DNA of 64,000 nucleotides from Micromonospora luteifusca (lineage in GTDB: Bacteria > Actinomycetota > Actinomycetes > Mycobacteriales > Micromonosporaceae), in NCBI RefSeq assembly GCF_016907275.1, contig NZ_JAFBBP010000001.1, forward strand, positions 6,190,001 to 6,254,000, in the 5' to 3' direction. A model generated the notes under the pieces. The model did no database searches, was not told the origin of the DNA, and saw nothing but the letters and a program-made list of their open reading frames with translations. Below are positions 33,336-41,800 of the stretch, one piece after another (position 1 is the stretch's first letter; each line of letters starts with the position of its first letter). The translations under genes and the position numbers were made by a program.

Positions 33336-34163
33336 ATGACTGCGATAAGAGAGATGTACGCCCGCTGGGCCGCGGGGGACATGGGTGAGGCCGACCAGTG
33401 GGGAGACGTCACAGCCGAGCCACGCGGCTTGGACTACGCGGAGGTGTCGGCGGGCGGTGTGCCGGCGATGTGGCTCAGCCCGCACGGCGTCGGCCCTGAC
33501 CGGGTGATCGTCGCGCTGCACGGCGGCGGCTTCGTGAGCGGGTCGCTCTACAGCCACCGCAAGATGTACGGGCACCTCGCGAAGGCGGCCGGTGTGCGGG
33601 TGCTGCTCGCCACCTATCGGCGGGCCCCCGAGTTCCGCTTCCCGGCCCAGATCGAGGACGCGGTCACGGTGTACCGGTGGGCCGCGGCGCGTACCCAGAC
33701 GGTGGCGCTGGCGGGCGACTCGTCCGGCGGCGGTCTTGCCGTGCAGGTCGCCCTCCGCGAGCCCGGCGCGGCGGCGCTGCTGTTGCTGTCGCCATGGATC
33801 GACATGGACCCGGCGCAGGCCGCCACCTCGTACGAGGAGAATGCCGCAACCGACCTTTTCTTCACTCGGCCGATGGTGCAGGGTCTCATTGCGCAGTACC
33901 TGCCCGAGGGAGAAAGTGGGCTTGCGCCGGAGGTCAACGCCTTCCACGCCGACCTGTCCGCGCTGCCTCCGATCTATGTGCAGTGCGGCAGCGAGGAGAG
34001 CGGCCGGGGTGACAGCGAGCGCCTCGCGAAGCTGACCGGCGCCCGGCTTGACGTCTTCGACGGGCAGTTGCACACGTTCCAGATGGCGGCCGGGCGCGCA
34101 TCGGTGGCCGATGAGGCGATTGGGAGGTTGGCCGCATGGGTGCGCCCGCAGCTGGGGCTCTGA
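33336..34163 (+). CDS. Alpha/beta hydrolase, hormone-sensitive-lipase (type IV esterase) family
   Basis: A 275-residue hydrolase with the HSL-family oxyanion motif ALHGGGFVSGSLYSHR, nucleophile in ALAGDSSGGGLAVQVAL, Asp in SEESGRGDSER and His in DGQLHTFQMAAG. Acts on short-chain esters in the cytoplasm. Its 3' end overlaps the ECF sigma gene by 28 nt, indicating co-translation. In mycobacteria a SigG-type sigma factor also neighbours a lipase-like hydrolase, but that is only a parallel. Confidence 0.88.
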   Translation: MTAIREMYARWAAGDMGEADQWGDVTAEPRGLDYAEVSAGGVPAMWLSPHGVGPDRVIVALHGGGFVSGSLYSHRKMYGHLAKAAGVRVLLATYRRAPEFRFPAQIEDAVTVYRWAAARTQTVALAGDSSGGGLAVQVALREPGAAALLLLSPWIDMDPAQAATSYEENAATDLFFTRPMVQGLIAQYLPEGESGLAPEVNAFHADLSALPPIYVQCGSEESGRGDSERLAKLTGARLDVFDGQLHTFQMAAGRASVADEAIGRLAAWVRPQLGL

Positions 34164-35086
34164 CGGAAGCCTTCGAGGGGGAACGTCGGGGGTTGTTCGC
34201 CCACGCGTACCGGATGCTTGGCGCCTATCACGAGGCCGAGGACGTCGTGCAGGACACGTACGTGCGGGCCCTGCGCGGGTGGGGGACGTTTGAACGGCGT
34301 TCGTCGGTACGGACCTGGCTCTACCGGATCGCCACGAACGTCTGCCTGAACGTGATCGAGGGCCGCGGGCGGCGCGCGCTCTCGTCCGGTCTCGGTCCGG
34401 ACGACCTGGGTCCATGGCTTGAGCCGCTCCCGACGGATCCGGCCGATCTGGTGACCGCGCGGGAGAGTGTGCGGCTCGCCTTCGTGGTCGGGTTGCAACA
34501 CCTCGCTCCCCGGCAGCGCGCCGTCCTGCTCTTGCGGGAGGTGCTGGCCTTCTCGGCGGCCGAGACCGGCGAGGCGCTGGGCATGTCCGTGCCGGCCGTG
34601 AAGAGCGCCCTGCAGCGGGCCAGGGCCCGGCTCGCCGAGGCGGCTCCCGCCCGCGACGATGTGCTGGACGCCTCCTCGCCCCGGGCCCGGGAGTTGCTTG
34701 GCAGGTACATGGCCGCGTGGGAGGCGTCCGACGCGGACGCCTTTCGCGAAATACTGCGCGCGGACGCGTCCATCGATCCGGTCGGCTCGCCGGCCTCGTA
34801 CGACGGTCGTGAGGCGTGCCTGGCCTTCGCGACGCCTGCGATGCGCACCGCCGGGGATTGGCGGATGGTGGCGACCGAGGCAAACGGCCAGCCCGCCGCA
34901 GTGGCGTGGTTCCGCGGCGAGCCCTTCGGCGTGGCGGTGCTGACGGTCGCCGAGGACGGGATCCTCGCGATCACGCTTTTCCAGAACCCGCAGGTGGCGG
35001 AATCGTTCGCACCAGCGCCCGCTCCGCCGTGCTGCGAGGGTTCGGTGAGGTCGGCCGTAGGATCTGGGAGTGGCCGACTTGAATGA
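34136..35086 (+). CDS. ECF sigma factor with C-terminal SnoaL-like domain
   Basis: A 316-residue ECF sigma factor: sigma-2 region about 12-78 (LFAHAYRMLGAYHEAEDVVQ, RSSVRTWLYRIATNVCLNVI), sigma-4 about 115-170 (LAPRQRAVLLLREVLAFSAA, SVPAVKSALQRARARLAEAA), then an NTF2/SnoaL-fold domain about 185-295. ECF factors with this extension are usually controlled by the extension rather than by a separate anti-sigma factor, and none is encoded here. It overlaps the upstream hydrolase by 28 nt and the downstream unknown gene by 17 nt. Confidence 0.9.
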   Translation: MGAPAAGALTEAFEGERRGLFAHAYRMLGAYHEAEDVVQDTYVRALRGWGTFERRSSVRTWLYRIATNVCLNVIEGRGRRALSSGLGPDDLGPWLEPLPTDPADLVTARESVRLAFVVGLQHLAPRQRAVLLLREVLAFSAAETGEALGMSVPAVKSALQRARARLAEAAPARDDVLDASSPRARELLGRYMAAWEASDADAFREILRADASIDPVGSPASYDGREACLAFATPAMRTAGDWRMVATEANGQPAAVAWFRGEPFGVAVLTVAEDGILAITLFQNPQVAESFAPAPAPPCCEGSVRSAVGSGSGRLE

Positions 35087-36614
35087 CGCCGATCATCGGA
35101 GTCCGGCATCCGTGGCCAGTTGGGCGAGGTTCTCCGTCAGCCACTGTCAGTACGAAGTGTCTGCCGTGCCGGGCGCGTCCGGCATGGGGATCTACACCCT
35201 CGGCGACGGTCTGCTGCACGTCGTTGGGCCGCATCAGTTCACCGGCTTCTGCGGCATACACACCGGTTGGATCGAGGCGCGCGTCCGTGTCCTGCCCGGG
35301 CCTCCCGCGGGAGTCGACGTCGGCTGGGACGCGATCAGTGAGGCGACCCTCTTCAGTCCCAGCGGCCGGCTGTCGGTCGTCGGCCTGATGGGCGGCATCG
35401 CGGAGGCCCTCACCGACGTCGCCGTCCCGCGCGGGTTGATCCGGGTGCGGGTGCACGCGCGCGACCGCCTGCACGAGACCGTACGCACCGACGACGACCC
35501 GCCCGAGCGGCACGAGCTGCACATCTGGGCGGTGTCCGAGGAGACGCCATGGCGCACCGTGCTGGCCGACCCGGGGGACCGCGACTGGGAGCAGAAACCG
35601 GCGAAGGCCGCCGAGCAGGCGATGCTGTCACTGGTACCGCGTCCGTCCGGCCGTCCGGCCCTGCTGCCTCCTCTGCCACCTGACCCGTACGAGGACGACA
35701 CCGGCCTGTCCCGGGTGGCGGTGGTCCGCCACCGGCCCGCGCCGGTCGAGGTCCCGGCGGGAGTGCTGCCCGCCGGCGACCTGGAGGTCCGGCTCAGGCG
35801 GGTCGACGACGAGACTCTGCTGTGGTCGTGGTCCACCGCCGACGAACCGATCTTCCCTCATCCGCTGACCACGCAGCCGGACAACGAGCCGAGTACCGTA
35901 CGGCTGACGTCCGGCCCCGACGGCTTCACTTTGCGGCACGAGGGGGTGTTGGGCCGGCACGCCTTCGCCCTCGGCCTGATCTGGGACCATCTGCTCGACG
36001 CCGCCGGGTCGTATCCGTGGGTGGAGACGTTGCGTGGGCAGGCCGCCGAAGCGACCGCGCTGGCCGACAGGTACCGCCGCCTGCAGGCCGAGCGCGACGC
36101 CGAGCGGTGGGGAGGTGCTCCACCGTCGGATCGTGTCCGCGGACTCGCCGGCCAGGCGCAGTCCCTGGCCCGCATCGACCGCCGGCTGCTCGACCGCGTC
36201 GACGCGCTGCCTGCCGCCCGCCAGCGGGAGGCAGCCTGCTGGGCGGCCCGCCGCGCGATGCGGGTGGCCGGGCTGGAGCAGATCGGGTGGATCGCCGACG
36301 CGCTCGCCGCCGCCGAGGCCGACCGTCCACTGCCCTCGTCCTTCACCGACCAGAGCGGCACCGCCGCGTTTCACCGGCTCCTGTCCGATCCCGAGGTGCC
36401 CCACACCACCGTCACGCTGCACTTCGGCTCGACAGCATTCGGCACACGCCACGTCAGCGAGGCGCTCCAGCAGGCCGCCGCGTTCCCCGCACTGATCGCC
36501 CTGGCGAATGACGATCCGTTGGCCGCTGCGATCGACGCCGTCTACAACGCGGCAATTGCCCACGGTGACGAGCGTGACCGCTTCCTCACGGACGCCCACA
36601 TCGCCTTGCGTTAA
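35070..36614 (+). CDS. Hypothetical protein (514 residues)
   Basis: No family recognised. A beta-rich N-terminal half (SHCQYEVSAVPGASGMGIYT, FCGIHTGWIEARVRVLPG, LIRVRVHARDRLHETVRTDD) is followed by a middle Pro-rich region (LLPPLPPDPYEDD, about 195-207) and an alpha-helical C-terminal third (about 310-514) containing an EATALADRYRRLQAERDAER coiled segment. Cytoplasmic; no signal. The GTG start at 35070 overlaps the sigma-factor gene, so it is probably expressed with it. Convergent with the cREC gene, overlapping by 4 nt. Confidence 0.7.
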   Translation: MADLNDADHRSPASVASWARFSVSHCQYEVSAVPGASGMGIYTLGDGLLHVVGPHQFTGFCGIHTGWIEARVRVLPGPPAGVDVGWDAISEATLFSPSGRLSVVGLMGGIAEALTDVAVPRGLIRVRVHARDRLHETVRTDDDPPERHELHIWAVSEETPWRTVLADPGDRDWEQKPAKAAEQAMLSLVPRPSGRPALLPPLPPDPYEDDTGLSRVAVVRHRPAPVEVPAGVLPAGDLEVRLRRVDDETLLWSWSTADEPIFPHPLTTQPDNEPSTVRLTSGPDGFTLRHEGVLGRHAFALGLIWDHLLDAAGSYPWVETLRGQAAEATALADRYRRLQAERDAERWGGAPPSDRVRGLAGQAQSLARIDRRLLDRVDALPAARQREAACWAARRAMRVAGLEQIGWIADALAAAEADRPLPSSFTDQSGTAAFHRLLSDPEVPHTTVTLHFGSTAFGTRHVSEALQQAAAFPALIALANDDPLAAAIDAVYNAAIAHGDERDRFLTDAHIALR

Positions 36615-37069
36615 GCCTGGTTCGGCATACCGGCGGGCCCTTCGAGATAGCCGACGTCGTTCGAGCCGGACCAGACGTGGACCCGGTAGCCCCAGTGCCG
36701 CAAGACCTGGGCGATCTTCGTGGCACCGGCCGGGTTGGCAGAGTGGACGTTGATGACGCCGATGTCGAACGGGCGATCCTCGAAGGCGGCCCGCTCCAAG
36801 ACCTCCACGATCGGCCAGACCGTGTCGTCCGCACCCAGGTCGTGGTCCAGCCACAACTCGTCCAGCCGCCGACCTCGATAGCTGTCGAGGAGGTGGACCC
36901 CGGCCGCACTCGTGCGGGCCACCTCCGCGCTGCGACCATCGACGAAGGAGCGGAGGTCGTCAACCAGAACGACGCTCGTCTCGGTGGTTTCCACCAGAAG
37001 ATGATGCCTGGAGTCGCCGTGGGCCGGCATCCGTATTGCCGGCGCGCTGGCGTGCCCGGCTGCCGTCAC
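36611..37069 (-). CDS. Cyclic-phosphate-processing receiver-like (cREC) protein
   Basis: A 152-residue protein with the cREC domain at about 30-140: VVLVDDLRSFVDGR at the first strand, LDELWLDHDLGADDTVWPIV at the acidic centre, then FDIGVINVHSANPAGATKIA and GYRVHVWSGSND. cREC domains are receiver-fold proteins linked by comparative genomics to cyclic-phosphate or RNA-end processing, not to histidine kinases. It overlaps the DUF4291 gene by 4 nt (GTGA), so the two form one operon. Confidence 0.78.
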   Translation of the reverse strand: MTAAGHASAPAIRMPAHGDSRHHLLVETTETSVVLVDDLRSFVDGRSAEVARTSAAGVHLLDSYRGRRLDELWLDHDLGADDTVWPIVEVLERAAFEDRPFDIGVINVHSANPAGATKIAQVLRHWGYRVHVWSGSNDVGYLEGPAGMPNQA

Positions 37070-37704
37070 TGTCCGTACTTTGGCTCGGGCACTTCGTCGG
37101 TGGTGTCCGGGCTGGCGTTGAGGCCGGCGACGATCTGAGCCGGCAGCGGGTAGGCATGTTCGACAGGCAGGTGAGCTGCTGCCGCCTGTTCGTCGCCGTC
37201 GCGCAGAAGGTCCCGCAGCCGGTGAACGGTGGGGGTGATGTCCGTGATGGCCACCATCCAGTCATCGACGTACCGGTCGACAGCCTCGCCGGACAACCCG
37301 ACCTGCAGCGACCGATGCGGCAGCGCCTTCAGATGCAGTGATCGTTCCGGATCCCACTGCACTCGTACGGGGCTGGTCTTCAGTTGCCGCGACCAGGTCG
37401 CCTTGTCACCGTGCAGGTCTCGGTCGTAGTGACTCAGGCAGGCCCGCGCCAGCGCCCACTCAAATCCCTCCCGCGTGATGTCGATGGACAGCACGCGCTC
37501 CTGCCCTGGCTTGGTGGCCCAGCCGCAGCGGTACATCATCCACAGGAAAGACGGCTTGATCCACGTCATCCGCTCTCGCTTGAAGGGGGCCACGAAACGG
37601 CCGGCCGCCACCGCCGGCAGCGCGATCTCCGGCGGATACGCCTGGTACACGGTGATGGCGTCGGCCGAGTAGCGGGCGCGGATCTGACGGGCGGGAACGG
37701 ACAC
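37066..37704 (-). CDS. DUF4291-family protein
   Basis: A 212-residue protein matching DUF4291: RQIRARYSADAITVYQAYPP, FVAPFKRERMTWIKPSFLWM, MYRCGWATKPGQERVLSIDI and VQWDPERSLHLKALPHRSLQ. The function is unestablished; conserved Arg, Tyr, Lys and Trp residues suggest an enzyme, and a nucleotide- or RNA-related role has been suspected from context. GTG 37704 has GAGGATCG upstream; the open frame beyond it is Arg/Ser-rich and rejected. Divergent from the MoxR cluster, with 251 nt between start codons. Confidence 0.85.
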   Translation of the reverse strand: MSVPARQIRARYSADAITVYQAYPPEIALPAVAAGRFVAPFKRERMTWIKPSFLWMMYRCGWATKPGQERVLSIDITREGFEWALARACLSHYDRDLHGDKATWSRQLKTSPVRVQWDPERSLHLKALPHRSLQVGLSGEAVDRYVDDWMVAITDITPTVHRLRDLLRDGDEQAAAAHLPVEHAYPLPAQIVAGLNASPDTTDEVPEPKYGQ

Positions 37705-37955
37705 GGCCCGATCCTCACAGATCGGGACCAGCCTGCTCCACCGAGATTCCGCAGCCACGGCAGTCGGTGTGGGCCGTGACCGCGATCGCCGGGTTGGGCG
37801 AACCGACTGACCAGTGAGTGAGTAGAACCCCGGCCCGCAGAGCGGCCTGCGTACCGCGCTGCTGACCGCCGCGGGCACCCTCCCGCTGACGGTGATCCCG
37901 AGTGTCGGTCGCAGATGGCAGAATCCCGCTCACTGCCCCGCGGGAGGAGATCAAC

Positions 37956-38831
37956 ATGGGCTGGCTGGCAGCCGGTACCGACTACGAGGTGAGCCTGGAA
38001 CGCGGAAAGGTGATCGCGCGTAACCGCCGGGGCAAGCTGCTCAAAAGCCTCCCGAAGGCGTTGCGTGACACCGACGTGGTAGTCGGCTTGCGGCAGCTCT
38101 CGGAGTGGTTGAAGCGGCACGAGGTTTCCTGCCGGCAGGAGGTCGAGCAGTGGATGGTGCGGTCGCTGCCGGTGCCGACCACGGTGCTCTGCGAGGTGTG
38201 GGCAGACGAGGCATGGCGTACGTCGCTGCGTGATCTGGTCGTGGTGCCGATCGACGGCGCGGGGCGATGGGACACCGACCACGCGGGGCTGCTGCGTGAC
38301 GCGGACCCGGAGAAGGGTCTGGGTGTGGTGGATCTGGACGGCGAGAGTGGCCGGATCACCGCCGTGCAGGTTGTTCTCCCGCACCCGGTTCGCCTGCCTG
38401 ATCTGGCAGACCTACGGGAGTTCGCGGCGGACCTGGGGGTGCGGCAGGAGACGCTGCAGTTGTTCCGGGAGGTGTGGGCGCTGCCAGAGTCACACGACGA
38501 ACGGCGGCGCGAACTGCCCCGTTACGCCGGGGGCCGCTACAAGGAGTTGCGCCACGTGCAGGCGCGGGCGACGTCGGCGGGCTACCGCGTGCAGGGTGGC
38601 GCCGCGTCGGTGCGGGTGTGGGAGGACGGCGTTCCGATGGTCGCGTCGGTGTGGATCGGCGAGGGCGATCCGCTGTACGAAACCGAGACCGGTCCGCTCT
38701 ATTTCACCGACCCGGAGGGGGAGGCGGTGGCATTGGCGGCGGTGGGGCCAGTGGCGTGGTCGGAAGGAATGCGGATGGCGGCGAATCTCTACGCCGGACG
38801 GGTTGTCGACGAGGACGGTGAGCGGGCGTGA
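37956..38831 (+). CDS. DUF4132-domain protein, first gene of the MoxR-VWA-SWIM cluster
   Basis: A 291-residue protein corresponding to the C-terminal region of the much longer DUF4132 proteins such as E. coli YehI. It shows KGK-type segment RRGKLLKSLPKAL near residue 25, PVRLPDLADLREFAADLG, LQLFREVW, then RYKELRHVQARATSAGYRVQ and the closing YFTDPEGEAVALAAVGPVAW with SEGMR. The molecular function is unknown. GGGAGGAG precedes ATG 37956. Its stop overlaps the next start (GTGA). Cytoplasmic. Confidence 0.78.
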   Translation: MGWLAAGTDYEVSLERGKVIARNRRGKLLKSLPKALRDTDVVVGLRQLSEWLKRHEVSCRQEVEQWMVRSLPVPTTVLCEVWADEAWRTSLRDLVVVPIDGAGRWDTDHAGLLRDADPEKGLGVVDLDGESGRITAVQVVLPHPVRLPDLADLREFAADLGVRQETLQLFREVWALPESHDERRRELPRYAGGRYKELRHVQARATSAGYRVQGGAASVRVWEDGVPMVASVWIGEGDPLYETETGPLYFTDPEGEAVALAAVGPVAWSEGMRMAANLYAGRVVDEDGERA

Positions 38832-41800
38832 GTGAGGCGCTGTTGGAGGCGGGGGCGATCCTGCCTGGCGGTGAGGCGCAGACCGGACGTGATGTGGTGA
38901 CTGCGCGTCGTTACACCCATCCGGCGCTCACGGGTCGCACCGTCGTCCGTCTGGCCGGGGCGACCCTGGGCGAGGCCGAGGATCTGTCGATGGAGTTCCT
39001 CGGTTTCGGCCGTACCGCCGAACCGACGCCGGTGGGCACCGCCCGGCGGCAGTCGCTCGGGTTCCCAGCCTGGGCGTTGATCAATGATCCGGCGAATGGT
39101 CGACACGCACTGGCGATGGTCAAGGACATGGCGCGGCTCGCCCGAACCGCCGCCTCCAAGCCGGGCAACGCGCGCGACGGTTACCAGGAACTTGCCGCCC
39201 GGCTGGGTGCGGCGGCACCGCATTTCCTGCCGACGTTCTGGGAGGAGGCCGGACGGGCGTTCCGCGCCGCCGACAACCCACGGATGGCTGGCGGCTGCTT
39301 CGCCGACGCCCGGCGCGCCGAGCAGGTGCACGGGCTGCCAGTGGACGAGGAACGGCTGCGGGAGGTGCATCTGGAGTTCGCCTTCGCGGGTGCGCTGACG
39401 GCGAAGATGCTGACCGAGTACTCCCGCGCGGTCGCGACGCGGCGCCCGGCGCCCGAGGCGTACGAGCTGGTGCGGACCCTGGCCATTCGTCGCGTCGCCG
39501 GCGGGCTGCCGCCGTACGCCGGGATGGCGGAGGATCTCCGACGGCTGGCGAAGGCGGCCGGCGTGGACGTCGACGAGCAGGCCGAGGCGGTGATCCGGCA
39601 GTTGCTGGCGTTCCCCGCGATGACCCGATCGAGCGAGGCGGTGTGGAAGGCGTACCGTAAACCCCTGCTGCGGCTGGCCAAGCATGACCCGGCGGTGCGC
39701 CTTCGGTTGGTGGAGATCTTCCCCGAGCCGCCCGGTTGGTCCACGGACGTCACCGACTTCTGGTTGGAACTGTTGGACGCGGCCGGCACGCTCGATCTGC
39801 TGCGTGACGAGGCGGCGACGGTGTCCGCGGCGCGGTGGCTGGAGCGGCTGATGGCGCTGCGGGAACGGCGCGGCCGGCGTCGTTGTGAGCGGCTCATCCG
39901 CGTCGTTGCGGACCTGGCACCGCGGTTGCGGGCGGAGGGCCGGCCGGTGACGTTGTGGAGCGACTTCGCTCACCGGGCCGACCTGGACGTTCTCGACGTG
40001 TGCCTGGCTGGCGGGGTACCGGTGGCGATCGACAGCGACAGCGGTTCGTTCAACGTGTCTCCCTGGGTGCACGACGTCGGCCCCGGCCGGCGGGACCTCC
40101 GCGCCGTGGCCGCCGAACCCAGATGTCGGGTGCTGCTGGCGCGGGGGGCCGCCGAGGCCCTGTCGCAGCTGCACAACAGGCAGGGGTCGGGGCCACTGCC
40201 GGCGCAGATGGTCGCTGAGACGCTGGGAATGGCCGGCCTACGGGAGGTGCTGTCCGAGCTGCTCGTCGAACGGGCTGCCCGGGTGCCGGACGGCACCCTG
40301 ATCGGCTTGGACGAGGCGCTGTCCCAGCTCGCGGCCGTGTGGTCGCCCGCCGGTGTGGCGTTGGCACCGGGCGCGTTCACCGCCCTGGCGGGGGTCGACG
40401 TGCCTGCGGTACTCGCCCGGTCATTGCGGGCCGGCCTGGTCGCGGAGCTGTCCTGGCCCGCGTACGAGCAGGTGGCCGAGGACAAGCTCGGCCGACGCTT
40501 CGGCGACGGTTGGCCGCAGCTGGTGGTGCACGACAACCGGACGGCACACGTCGTCGACGTCGACGCCCCGACCACTGAACACATCTTCCGGTATCCGCCC
40601 TCGGACAGCCCGCACGCACGCAACTCCTACGGCGACACCACCTGCCGCCTGGTCAATGGGCAACTCCTGGTCACCTGGTACGGCACCAGCGGCCGGCTCG
40701 TCGGTTACTGGTCGGCCGACCCGGACGTGCTGATCGAGCCGGACCAGCCGACGGACCACGCCCTGTGGGGCCGCCGGTCGCTGCCGTTGCCGTTGCCCGA
40801 CGGTGCGATGACCATCGGCAGTCGGCCCTGGCACGCCGGGGACACCCGCAGTCCGGCCGCGACGTATCCGGTCGCTGGGGACGGCGTCTCGTTCTGGCGG
40901 TGCGAACAGCCCACCGACCCGACGGCCGTGGAGCGGCGCTGGCGGGAGTACGACCCGGCGACGGGCGAGGGCGGCCGACACAGCCTGCCCGCGTTCTTCG
41001 CCGCCGACCTGCCCCCGGGTGCGACCCTCGTCGCTGACCTGTGCGAGCTGCGGCCGGCGCCGGCGCAGTTCGCCTCGTCGCCGCTGGGTTGGCGCGACGG
41101 TCTGATCGGGTGGCGGGTGACCCGCCTGCCGGACGGCACGCAGGTGGGGGAGGGGGTTGACGGGCGGCGAGTGTCCTGGCATTCGAGCGCGGTCCAAGCC
41201 AGCCGCAACCCGTTCCACGGCGACGCGCTGGTTGCCGGCCTCCGGCTACCGGGCAGCGACGTCGTGTTACCGGTGACCGGGCGGCCCCATCACCGGGCCG
41301 AGTTGGAGCTGACCGTCTGGAGTGCCGACGGCCGAGACCCGGTGGACCGGTGCCGACCATCCCGGTACCTTCCGCCGCTGGCCTGGTGGCACGCACTGGC
41401 CCCACGCGATGTGCCGGGCTCGGCCCGATTGCGGCGGCTCGACGCCGCCGACGCGGCCCGGTTGATGGCAATCGACGACACCGTCACCAAGTCCACCGAG
41501 ATCAACGCGGTGGCGCTGGCCATCGTCACCGAGGTCCTGACGGAGGTGACCGATTCGGTGCTCCGTACCGTCGTGGCGGAGAAGGTGGTGCACGCGGTAC
41601 GGCTGCGCCGGCGGATGGAAGGGGTGCCGCAGCTGTTGACGACCGACCCGGTCGACGAGACCGGGGTCGAAGCCGTCGCCGACGATGTGCTGCGCACCGC
41701 CTGGTCCGGGCTGTTGCCGGCGCAACGGTTCACCTACTACAGCGGCAGCGCCCAGACGCGGCAGGAGATCCTTCGGCAGGTCACCGCGGTCGCCGACCTC

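Noticed and set aside
33258..34883. 541-codon minus-strand frame opposite the hydrolase and sigma genes
   Set aside because: Arg/Pro-rich shadow; plus-strand genes have clear catalytic motifs.
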